Shown piece after piece: positions 10,205 to 20,205 of a stretch of 64,000 nucleotides of DNA (position 1 is its first letter; each line of letters starts with the position of its first letter). The notes under the pieces are model-generated. The model worked only from the letters and a program-made list of their open reading frames with translations. It was not told where the DNA came from and ran no database searches. Source of the DNA: Hofstenia miamia (Eukaryota; Xenacoelomorpha; Acoela); NCBI GenBank assembly GCA_004352715.1, contig SCFE01000010.1:1196437-1260436 (forward strand). Reading direction: 5' to 3'. A program made the translations under genes and the position numbers.

Positions 10205-12819
10205 TTACAAGGTCTTAAAAACCTTTCTTGCCTTGTGGCGCAGTTTTTCCCCAAATGACAAGGGAATGTGATGCTTCTCGCAAAACTGTCTGCATTCTCT
10301 TCTCCCAATTGCCATTTTATTTTGAAAATTAACTTCAAAATTTTGGTAGAAGAGATTGAAGTACTGTAGTAGTGCTGCCTTTTCTTCTCTGCTTGTTCTA
10401 TTGAAAAAGTGATTGCAGACTGCCTCTTTAAGGTTACCTTTGGGTAAAGGCTGGTAACCTTCAGAATCACTGGAGCTATCTAAATTATGATATAATAAAT
10501 ATCAAGACAGAAATTGATTACCATGATATTTAGGAGGCTGAGCGACTGGCATTGGCATTGCATTGCACTTGTTGAAGGCATGTCAGGATCAGGAATATCT
10601 AAATGAAAATAAATACTACTAACATCAATTAAAATATTACTTGAAGCAGTCAAATTCCTTGCAAACAAGGTTGCTGCTTTGGTACTACTCGCAATTAGGT
10701 CCTTCTTGCAGTAATACTTCCTGGCAGTCCCCTCAGAATGCTCAAGAGAGTAACACACACACTCTCTTGTGGCATCATCCTGACCATGTGCCATGGTCTC
10801 AAGCTCTTTTCTAATGATTATTGAGTTGAGCTCACCTAAAACTATTTAGCAATATATTTAAATTAAAAAGAAACCTTCAATTCTAAATTTGGCCATCACA
10901 TCACGGAAGAAATCTGCTGTCTTTCCGTGTGCCAGTGATATCAGGCGACCAGGAGGAGCAATTAACTGGTCTTCATCAGTTCGTAGGCAGACCATGTTGT
11001 ACACCTGTACATAAATTTGCCTCTTAACAGTTATTACTCCTACAAATGACTTGGAGGTTTTGAAGCGAGGAAGGCTTTTGAGAGCCTGCTTCATCCTCGA
11101 AGGATTTACATTCTCCTGCTGATTGAACATCAGGTAAATCTCTTCTGGTACGACCAGAATTGTGACCATCTCCTCGTTTGTAGTAGTGGCCTGGCGTCTA
11201 AAATACTAATATACTAGAGATATTTTTATTGACAAACCTTCTCCACATCCCCACAGTGATGTTTTCAACCGTTGCCGGCCGACACCCATTTTGAAGTATT
11301 ATGTAGCACGTTAGTGCTTTCCAAAAAAACGGATCAGCCCAAGGCTTCGACGCAAAGTATTCCAAAATGCTCTAAAAACAGATAATGCAATAAAAATATA
11401 AGAAAAATACATTGAATAGAGCCTTCATTTGAGGCAAACAGCTTGGCTGAAGGTCTTTCATTACTTTCTCTCCAGCACCCTCTAATCTGCCAAGCTGTTA
11501 TGTGACTTGCTGGAGGCAATGCAGGGCTCTTGTTGGCACACATCCCACTCCCTTCCTGCAGCGTATACTAGAAATTTCCGCACTTCTATGAGGCAATTAT
11601 TCAGGTGGGAGAACCCATAGTTGGCAGCTTCTTTTTTCTCTAGAATATGGTTTAAAAATGGGCCACATGCGTCCATCTCTTTAAACTCCTTCGTTGAGTT
11701 CGCCAAGCTCTCCACATATTTCATCTAAAAAATTATTAGGCATTGTAAAATAGAAATACCACCTACACGGCATTTGAAATCACTGATTCTGTGATTCCTT
11801 CTTGTGAGATCAAAATACTGCTTTTTGATCAAACCCTCTTCCTGCATCATGAAATTTTCCAGGAGAGTTTCAAAGCTAAACGTAAATACGGCCTCTTCCT
11901 TGGTATCTATACAAGAAGGCAATTCACCTAAATGCAAAAAAATATAATAAAGAAAATAAAAACACATACCTTGGCCAATCACCTCAAAATCCGGCTTGTG
12001 ACTAGTGTCACGGTGGTTGGACTTGTTAACTGAAAGGAAAAGGCATGATCTGCAGAAGTAAAACCTCTTCCTAGCCATGCCTTCTTTAATAGAAAGCATT
12101 GTGGCCAACTTTTTGTGAGAATCAGGTAAACCATGCCTCTTCATGTGTCTTGACACATGGCCAACCAATTTGCAGCAATAGGCACAAATGCCTCTATTTC
12201 TGTCCTTTTTCCTATATTGAAGGTCTATAAAACACATAAATTTTGAAAACCTACTTTAGCTTAACAGACATCTCTTCTTCATCAGCATCATCACAGCTGG
12301 TTGGAGTTGATATTGCAGATGTCAGCGGTGACCCATCTGATGGCATAGCTGTAGCTGTAATAGGAGATGCAAATCTAAAGATAAATTTAAAAATAATACT
12401 AAGCACATAACCTACAGTTCTTTTTGCCCCATGCTAGCAAAAAACTCTTTCGAAGACTTATGAGGTGTCTCGAAATTGTCATGACGTAGGCTAAATATTG
12501 GGTAAGTGGTTAAAAACATGATTATAAGGTACAGCGTTGATGGCAAGCTTTCTGATGATGCCACATCAGACAAAGGTGTCATTGAAATGACGTCTGGGGA
12601 AAAGTTGAAGGAGAGGGAGTCGTCATCATCATCAGCTTGTGGAGCTGAGTGTGCATCAAATCTAAGCAGTGTTAAACATTTTTACAAGGCAAAAATATAC
12701 CTTTTTAAGAACACAACACAATCATCGCATGATGGCCTATCCGGGTGGACAACTGTGGGCTCATCTGTTGGTCCATATATAGAATTAGCAAGATCAAACA
12801 GAGATTGAGATACACTCAT
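10205..12819 (-). pseudogene. YR1: C2H2 plus tyrosine-recombinase-like protein, disrupted
   Basis: First of three paralogues. Exons inferred from GT-AG and alignment to YR3: 12701-12819, 12533-12661, 12415-12490, 12255-12373, 11970-12211 (fingers), 11767-11927, 11411-11724, 11238-11371, 10875-11197, then from 10835 down to the stop at 10205. Introns are about 39-43 nt. Recombinase signs are QNGCRPATVENIT (box I Arg), SIIIRKELET (box II Arg) and YSLEHSEGTARKYY (His and nucleophile Tyr); the Lys seen in YR3 is missing. The C-terminus IGRREC...KLRHKARKVFK is complete. Breaks: one extra base in an A run in exon 3 (about 12420), one base lost plus TAA (11498-11500) in exon 7, and a likely shift before the last exon. 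The homopolymer change could be a sequencing error. AATAAA overlaps the stop, with another at 10190-10195. Confidence 0.75.
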
Positions 12820-12905
12820 CTAAAACAATGCAAGCATCTTAGAAAGTAGCACTAAAATAAAAAAATGTAACAAATTTAGTGTATAAAATAAATTAAGGTT
12901 TACTT
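12819..12905 (-). promoter_or_regulatory. Conserved leader upstream of YR1
   Basis: About 85 bp directly upstream of the ATG is shared with YR2 (16582-16665) and YR3 (19840-19915), including gcaatgttttag-like sequence, ctactttctaagatgc and caaatttgttac on the minus strand. The ATG follows TTTTAG immediately (YR1, YR2) or after two bases (YR3). This could be a 5'UTR intron acceptor or a trans-splice acceptor. That role is inference. Confidence 0.5.
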
Positions 12906-12907
12906 AT

Positions 12908-13160
12908 TTAGTGAATGAAAATTTATTGATAAAAAAGGGGACAATGCCTTGCATACTATGTATGCAAAGCACCATCCCCTTGGTTTACCATGAAAAGTTT
13001 GCTTTAGTGAATGAAAATTTATTGATAAAAAAAGGGGACAATGCCTTGCATACTATGTATGCAAAGCACCATCCCCTTGGTTTACCATGAAAAGTTTGCT
13101 TTAGTGAATGAAAATTTATTGGTAAAAATAGGGGACAATGCCTTGCATACTATGTATGCA
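12908..13160. repeat. 96-97-bp tandem repeat with palindrome, upstream of YR1
   Basis: Units start ttagtgaatgaaaattt at 12908, 13004 and 13101; the third is cut at 13160. Each contains a palindromic core: ggggacaatgc, CTTGCATAC, tat, GTATGCAAAG, caccatcccc (12937-12979 and 13034-13076). The same unit occurs upstream of YR3 (19918-20100) and, diverged, of YR2 (16680-16750). Confidence 0.9.
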
Positions 13161-13990
13161 ATATTGACCAATATTGATCAATATTGACTGAGATATTAAT
13201 GTTTAAAGTTAGTCGGGAATTAATAAATTCTAGTCGCATTTTAGCGAATCCCAGACAGTAAATTACGCGACTCTAAGTGTGATCGATAGTATTGCTTCAG
13301 TTTTCCTATCAAGGAAGAAGGCATAGCCTACATTACAATTTTATCTCTTAGGGAAACAGTGTTAAAAATATCATGTCAATGTATCTAGATGTAAAATTTG
13401 ATTTCCTATCGATTGGTGGTGGTTTCAAGTCGATCGGGTCAATATTTACTGAGATATTGATGTTCGTATTTCATTTAGACATAAGGTACACTTGGGAGTG
13501 TTTGAAAAATAAATCAGTAATAACTTTGCGAATACTGTCCCTATAACCTAGGGACTACTTTTATTGGCAATAAAATATTACATCTAGAAAAGTTGTTTAA
13601 GAATACTTAGGACTCTTCTAATATTTTGTTTTAGTGATATTATAGTTCATTTAGACATACGGTACACTTGGGAGAGTTCGAAAATTGAAACTGTAATAAC
13701 TTTGCGAATACTGTCTGTATCAACCTGGGACTGCTTTTAATCGATTGGCAATTAAAAATTACATCCATAAATGTTGTTTAAAATTATATATACTCCAGTC
13801 TTGTTGGAGAAAAATTGCTCTGAATAATTTGCAAAAAACCTGTCTGTGAGCACTTGGTGTTAAAATGTTCAATCCTTAATAACTCTGCAAATACTTGCTG
13901 CATCACATTCAAACTACTTTTATTCGATTGGAAATTAAAAATTACATATGAAAAACGTATGTAGCTAAAGAGAGTTATAATACAATTTAT
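13160..13990. repeat. AT-rich dispersed repeats between YR1 and YR2
   Basis: Contains several pieces of the tcgattggcaattaaaaatt / tctagatgtaaaatttgatt family (about 13390, 13570, 13740, 13920). Two tandem-like stretches share acataaggtacacttgggag (13480 and 13655). Part of it (13195-13260, 13375-13455) recurs at 20575-20755. No gene is seen. Confidence 0.65.
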
Positions 13991-14001
13991 TTACAAAGTG
14001 T

Positions 14002-16581
14002 TTACAAGTGTCTAAACACTTTCCTGGCCTTATGCCGAAGTTTTTCACCAATGTCTTCTGGAATCCGCCGTTTTGAACAGAATTCTCTAACTTCCCTTCT
14101 TCCAATAGTGGTTCGCCTCTTGACGCATTGCTTGAATTCTTCAAAGAAGGGTTCAAAGTATGGTTCCAGAAGTCTTTTGTCAAAAGGTTTGGTCCTGTTA
14201 AAGAACTTCTTTTGAACATCTCCTTTTAAACTGGAATCATCATCTGATTCAATATATTCCGAATCACTGAAGCTATCTATAATATCAACTTATTATAGTT
14301 AACTTAATATTAACTATACCATTGCTAACTGCAGGCTCAGGTGCATATGCACTTGTTGAAGGCATATCTTCCGCAGGCTCTTCAGTTTGGTTAACTAAAA
14401 TTGCTTAATAAAAAAAATATGCAAATATTCAGCTTCCGACTGAATAGTGAAGCTGCCATAGTACTAGACTCAACGAGGTTTCGTCGTTGATAAAACCTCT
14501 TTGCTGTCCCTTCACTATGCTCAAGAGAGTAGTTCACACTCTCTTAAGCTTGCGTCCTCTCCAGCTGCCATTGATTCCAGCTCTTTGCGGACAATGATGG
14601 AATTCAGTGAGCCTAAAAATACTTAGTAATGATGAATTACAAAATAATACCTTCAATTTTAAAGTGAGACATTATATCTCTGAAAAACTCTGCTGTGCGG
14701 CCATGAGACAGACATTCTACAGCCAGGCTAAGCAATCAGCTGGTCTTGCTCAAACCGCATTTGTACCATAATGTCAACATGAAAATATATCTGCCTCAAT
14801 ACACTCAGGACTCTGATGAATGTCTTTGAAGTTTTGAACTTCGGCATTTTTTGAAGAGCTTCCTGGAGTCTCTTCTGAGTAATGTTTTCTTTCATGTTAT
14901 ACATCATGTAGATGTCTTCAGGCACTACAAGAATGGTGATAAAATCCCCAGATTTAGAAGGCTGGCGTCTAAAATACTAATATAACATACTTATCTTTAC
15001 TAAAGTCAAATCTCCTCCACATCCCAACAGTGAGATTTTCAATGGTTGCAGGTCTACAACCATTTTGGATTATGAGGTACAGTACAAGTGCCTTCATAAA
15101 GAAGACATCCACAAATGGATTTGTTGCGAAATATGCCACAATGCTCTAAAAGCAATTAAAACAATGTAAGTAAAACAAATATACATTATAGACAGCCCTT
15201 AGGACTGGAAGACAGCTGGGCTTCAAATCCTTTGCCACCCTACTTCCTATGTGCTCAAGACTCTTAATTCGTCTAGTTGCTTGAGCTAAGACATGCAGTC
15301 CCTTTGTTGGCCATGTTCATCAACACGACCAGCACAAAATGTCAAAAATTTCTTCACTTCTATTAAGTGATTCTTCATGTGGCTTGCACCATATCTGGCA
15401 TCATCTTTAATAGCACAAATGTAGGATAGGAAAGGCCCTGCTGCATCCATATCCCTAAACTCATCAGTGTCAACAGCAACCTTCAAGACAAATTTCATCT
15501 AAATATAAAACAATACTGAGCAAAAAGTAATTATCTCATACATGTGAATTAAAGTTGCCTATGGCATGCTTTCTTCGTGCAATGTCAGTCCTATACTGCT
15601 TCTTAATGTAGCCCTCCTCTTGACTGCAGTATCTGTTGATCAGAGATTCAAAGCTCTCTTCAAACTTAGCCACTGTCTTTGGCTTAATGGAGATTGGAAG
15701 GTTGCCTATAATTAATATTAGATAGAGGAGAATGATGAACTATACCTTGACCAACTTCCTCAAATTCGGGAAGATGACTCCTATCATGGTGGTTGCTTTT
15801 GTTGACAGAGAGGAATCTGCAACATTTGCAATAGTAAAATCGCTTCGGAACTTTCCCTTTCTTAAGGGATAACATTGTTGTGATCTTTCTAGTGCTGACA
15901 TCGAGGTTGTGTGTCTTCATGTGTTTAGACACATTGCCAACACTCTTTTGGCAATATGAACACACACCTGCATCCTTTGAACTAAATTGAAAATGTATTA
16001 TTTCAAAAAATATTAAAATATACATTGCTTTTGGAGGTGAATCCTCCTTGCAGTCACTGCTGCCACTACTATGATGACTAGGTGAGCTGGTGGTGGTGCT
16101 CAAACCATCTTGACATGGCATTGGAGATGCAAATCTAAAGATAAATTTAAAAATAATACTAAGCACATAACCTACAGTTCTTTTTTACCCATGGTAGCAA
16201 AAAACTCTTTTGAAGACTTATTGGGGGTCTCAAAATTGTCATGACGTAGGCTAAATATTAAGTAAGTGGTTAAAAACATGATTATAAGGTACAGCTTAGG
16301 CGTCAATAGCAAGCTTTCTGATGATGGCACATCAATCAATGGTGTTGCTGGAACTATTTCTGGGGAAAGGTGAGGGAAAGAGAGTCATCAGCATCTGCTT
16401 GTGGAGCAGAGTGTGCATCAAATCTAAGCAGTGTTAAACACTTTTACAAGGCAAAAATATACCTTCTTAAGGCCACAACACAATGATCACAGGATGGCCT
16501 ATCTGGATGGACTGGCGTTGGCTCATCTGTGGGTCCACATATAAAATTAGCGAGTTCAAAAAGAGACTGAGATACGCTCAT
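14002..16581 (-). pseudogene. YR2: C2H2 plus tyrosine-recombinase-like paralogue, broken
   Basis: Same layout as YR3. Exon 1 starts at 16581 with MSVSQSLFELAN. Fingers are at about 15745-15980 (GVCSYCQKSVGNVSKHMKTH and FYYCKCCRFLSVNKSNHHD). A putative core-binding exon begins at 15498 and box I NGCRPATIENLT lies near 15050. An RQPSKSGDFITILVVPED stretch, NYSLEHSEGTAKRFYQ (His...Tyr) and an intact C-terminus KLRHKARKVFRHL with stop at 14002 follow. AATAAA lies at 13986-13991. It is broken by at least four frameshifts: exon 2 (about 16370), exon 7 (about 15300), exon 9 (about 14725) and the Tyr-box exon (about 14540). Retained motifs on both sides of each shift show recent decay or poor base quality. 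Confidence 0.75.
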
Positions 16582-16679
16582 CTAAAACATTGCAAGCATC
16601 TTAGAAAGTAGTACTAAAATAAAAAAATGTAACAAATTTAGTGTATAAAATAAATTTATTAAGGTCTACTTATTTAGTA

Positions 16680-16750
16680 AATGAAAATTTATTGATAAAA
16701 AAAGGGGATAGTACCTTGCATACTATGAGAGCAAAGCGCTACCCCCTTTC
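16680..16750. repeat. Diverged copy of palindromic repeat upstream of YR2
   Basis: One unit: atgaaaatttattgataaaa followed by ggggatagta, ccttgcatactatga, gagcaaagcgct and accccc. The right half of the palindrome is degraded compared with the YR1 and YR3 copies. Confidence 0.8.
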
Positions 16751-16764
16751 TTTACCATCATTAT

Positions 16765-17155
16765 TGTTATCCCTGTGCAATCCAACATTTAAGCTTACCC
16801 AACATCAAAGTAAGCAGTGTTATCCCTGTATGCATGCTTACCACCAACCAAATAAGCATTGTTAACCCTGTATGCATGCTTACCACCATCAAAGTAAGCA
16901 GTGTTATCCCTGTATGCATGCTTACCACCAACCAAATAAGCAGTGTTATCCCTGTATGCATGCTTACCACCATCAAAGTAAGCAGTGTTATCCCTGTATG
17001 CATGCTTACCACCAACCAAATAAGCATTGTTATCCCTGTGCAATCCAACATTTAAGCTTACCCAACATCAAAGTAAGCAGTGTTATCCCTGTATGCATGC
17101 TTACCACCAACCAAGTAAGCAGTGTTATCCCTGTGCAATCCAACATTTAAGAGCT
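16765..17155. repeat. 42-bp minisatellite with alternating subtypes
   Basis: About nine units of agtgttatccctgtatgcat then gcttaccacca plus one of two endings, accaaata or tcaaagta. The two endings alternate for most of the array, giving an 84-bp higher-order period. Two units replace tatgcatgc with tgcaatccaacatttaagc. It sits between the YR2 leader and the YR3 3' end. A fragment recurs at 20104-20205 upstream of YR3. Open frames through it on both strands are repeat artefacts. Confidence 0.92.
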
Positions 17156-17436
17156 TTATTTCTTACCCTTGCCACCAACCAAGGGCATTTACAGAGCTTT
17201 GATTAGGTGCTCTGTCCACCTTGCAACAAATATAAATATGCATAATAATAAGGTTTGTTGCAGGGAGGGGTGGGAAGGCATATATATATATATATATAGT
17301 AATAAATATTTTTCAGCCAATAAAGCTTTACTTTCTGATGCCAATATAACATTGACAAAACTAGGTGTCCTGCATTTCAGAGTTGATTCTGGCCAAATTT
17401 AACCGAGTCACTGCAGGTTAATAAGCATTCAATTCA
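17156..17436. other. Short spacer before YR3 3' end
   Basis: AT-rich spacer with a (TA) tract at about 17280-17299 and no gene. No AATAAA is evident just after the YR3 stop, unlike YR1 and YR2. Confidence 0.5.
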
Positions 17437-19839
17437 TTATCCCTGAACAATAAATTCGGCAATGTGGTGATTCGCACAAAACATTCTCACTTCTTTTCTG
17501 CCAATGCCAGCCTTACTTCTGAAACAATGCTCAAAATCTTTGTAGAAGATATTAAAATGAGGCTGCAGCAGCAATTTGTCTTCTTTGCTGGTCCTATTGA
17601 AGAACCGCTTATGAACCTCTTCTCTGAGATTGTATTGCTCACTGAAAGAATCATCAGAGCTTGGACAGGTTGGCACATCATCATTGAAACTCGATTGCAC
17701 TGCACTGGTTGTACCATAACTTGTACTTGGCACTTCATTACCAGGGCATATGTTATCTAAGAAAGCATAAGTAAAAAATATCTAATAATCAATTACCAGA
17801 GGGATGCATTATCTTTGTAAACAAAGAAGCAGCTTTGTTACTATCTGCAACAATATCCCTGCGCTGATAATATTTCTTTGCTGTGCCAGCGGTATGCTCC
17901 AGTGAATAGTGCACAGCCTGTCTGGAGTCCTCATCCTCATCAATTATTTGCGACTCTAATTCCTTACGAACTATGATGGAATTGTGTTCACCTAAAAATC
18001 TTAATGATAAATTACATAAATACTACCTTCAATCTTGAAGTGGCTCATCACTTCTCTAAAGTACTCAGCTGATCTACCATGACTGAGAGAAATCCTTGTA
18101 TAGGGTGGAGTAATTAATTGATCATTCTCCACTCTATATGATATCATGTAATCTACATGGTGGTAGATTTGCCTTTTGATACTGAGACAACCAACAAATG
18201 CCTTCGATGTCTTAAACTTTGGCATATCCTTTAAGACTTCATGCATCCTGTTTGCTGTCTTCTCATTAAAGTTGTACATTCTGTACACCTCCTCAGGTAC
18301 AACCAGGATGGCAATGAAGTCCCCTTCAGTCTTTGGTTGATGTCTAAAAGTATAATATAGCTCACACATATTTACTAAACTCAAACCTCCTCCACATCCC
18401 AACTGTTATATTCTCTATCGTAGCTGGGCGGCACCCATTCTGAATTAGTAGATAGAGAACTAAACACTTCCAGAAAAATGGATCTGGATAAGGGTTCCCT
18501 GCGAAGTATTCCACAATGCTCTAAAAGAAATTAGTATAGAATGAATGAAAGAAAAATACATTGAAAAGGGCCTTTATGGTAGGAAGGCAGCTAGGCTGCA
18601 AGTCTTTAACCACCTTCTTGCCCGTGCAGTCAAGTCGCCCAATTCTTTCAGAGGCATTCTTTATAACATGTAATGCCTGAGTTGGCCAACTTTCCTGAAT
18701 GCGCCCTGCCGCATATGTTAAGAATTTTTTAACCACAATTAAGTGGTTATGGAGGTGATCGGTCCCATATCTTGATTCCTCCTTCTTTTTGATGATGTAC
18801 ATCAGGAAGGGACCAGAAGCATCCATGTTGGTAAAATTAACAGTATCCTTTGCCAACATTTTGAGATAGTTCATCTAAATAAAATTTCATTTGTTGTAAG
18901 TACAAATATAAAATACGTGGCTATTGAAATCACTAATGCGATGCTTCAGCCTTGCATGGTCTTTATACTGTTTCTCCAAAATGAATGTTTCCTGATTAGT
19001 GAAGTTCGTCATGACAACTTCAAACTGTCCAGAAAATAGTGGGGCTGTCGCTGGTCTTATGAATGTGGGTAGATAGCCTATATTCAAGCTAATGTGAGAG
19101 AATACTTTTAAAGCATACCTTGCCCAACTACTTCAAAAGAGGGCTTGTGACTTCCGTCATGATGATTCGATTTGTTCACTGATATGAACTGGCATTGAGT
19201 GCAGAAGAAGAACCTGCTGGGTGGCTTTAATATTTTAACAGATAATTTTGTCACAATTCTTCTTGTGACTGCGTCCAGGCCATGTACCTTTACATGCCTT
19301 GAAATATTGCCAACATGCTTCTGGCAGAATGCACATACACCTGCAGTCCTCAAACTAAATTGAGAAGTAAGAAAATTTGAAGCATACATTTGCTTTCCTT
19401 GATGATCATCTTGGCTGCTACAGGAGTCTTTTTCATCAGGAGATGGCATTGGAGATGGAATACTAAATATAAATTTAAAAATAATACAAAACACAAAGCT
19501 TACAGTTCTTTGTTAGGCAAGTTATGAAAGAAGTTGCTTGCCGACTTCTCAGGCGTAGAAAAGTTTTCATGCCGTAGGCTAAATATAAAATAAGTGGTTA
19601 AAAAAATAAAAATATGGTACAGCTTAGGAGTTAATGGTAGAGAAATTGGGGGAGTCTCAGAAATTACATCAGGAGAAGAAGGAGTGGTAATCTCTGCATC
19701 AAATCTAAGCAAAGAGTTATTAACTTTTAAAAGGCAAAAATTTAACCAAACAAGGTCTGTCCTCATGCACAGGCGTTGGCTCATCAGTAGGACCATAAAC
19801 TATATTTGCTAATTCAAATAATGAATTTGATACACTCAT
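17437..19839 (-). CDS. YR3: two C2H2 fingers plus tyrosine-recombinase-like domain
   Basis: Best-preserved paralogue. Exons: 19621-19704, 19504-19578, 19388-19462, 19119-19354, 18917-19077, 18560-18874, 18387-18520, 18027-18343, 17797-17991, 17437-17756. All nine introns are GT-AG, 33-43 nt, and in phase. Reading from Met at 19796 through intron 1 gives 667 residues. The paralogue-like exon 1 (19747-19839) no longer joins in frame after losing about 26 nt. Fingers: C116-C119-H129-H133 and C160-C163-H173-H178. Residues ~242-346 resemble a helical core-binding region. Catalytic candidates: R377 (NGCRPATIENIT), K395 (HQPKTEGDF), R505 (IIVRKELES), H529 and Y537/Y538 (YSLEHTAGTAKKYY). The C-terminus ends IAEFIVQG, about 20 residues short of the paralogues. 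Tyrosine recombinases cut and rejoin DNA; a Crypton-like transposase or a domesticated relative is inferred. Confidence 0.75.
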
Positions 19840-19915
19840 ATCTAAAACATTGCAAGCATCTTAGAAAGTAGCACTAAAATAATGAATGTCTAACAAATTT
19901 AGTGCATAAAATATT
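19840..19915 (-). promoter_or_regulatory. Conserved leader upstream of YR3
   Basis: Matches the leaders of YR1 and YR2 almost base for base (atcttagaaagtagcacta on the plus strand), then meets the palindromic repeat array. Conservation of this non-coding block in all three copies shows that gene and upstream repeats were duplicated as one unit. Confidence 0.5.
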
Positions 19916-19917
19916 AT

Positions 19918-20100
19918 TTAGTGATTGAAAATTTATTGGTAAAAAAAGGGGACAATGCCTTGCATACTATGTATGCAAAGCACCATCCCCTTGGTTTACC
20001 ATGAAAAGTTTGCTTTAGTGAATGAAAATTTATTGATAAAAAAAGGGGACAATGCCTTGCATACTATGTATGCAAAGCACCATCCCCTTGGTTTACCATT
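19918..20100. repeat. 97-bp tandem repeat with palindrome, upstream of YR3
   Basis: Two units (starts about 19918 and 20015). Palindromic cores are at 19948-19990 and 20045-20087, essentially identical to those upstream of YR1. Confidence 0.9.
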
Positions 20101-20103
20101 ATT

Positions 20104-20205
20104 ATTGTAATCCCTGTGCAATCCAACATTTAAGCTTACCCAACATCAAAGTAAGCAGTGTTATCCCTGTATGCATGCTTACCACCATCAAAATAAGCAT
20201 TTTTA
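20104..20205. repeat. Fragment of the 42-bp minisatellite
   Basis: About two units (atccctgtgcaatccaacat and agtgttatccctgtatgcat) matching the array at 16765-17155, in the same orientation. Confidence 0.85.

Noticed and set aside
12506-12808. 100-residue plus-strand frame over YR1 exons 1-2
   Set aside because: Antisense shadow of the YR1 5' exons.
13965-14219. 84-residue minus-strand frame
   Set aside because: It is the wrong frame of the YR2 last exon; the homologous frame encodes the conserved C-terminus ending KVFRHL.
16767-17150. Frames of 73-94 residues on both strands in the 42-bp array
   Set aside because: The period is a multiple of three and lacks stops, so all frames stay open. 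The peptide is a pure repeat.
16765-17155. CRISPR-like array
   Set aside because: Units are directly adjacent with no unique spacers, and the DNA is eukaryotic.
10205-19839. DIRS or Ngaro retroelement
   Set aside because: These have a tyrosine recombinase with reverse transcriptase and RNase H; no RT motif is found between or beside the YR genes.
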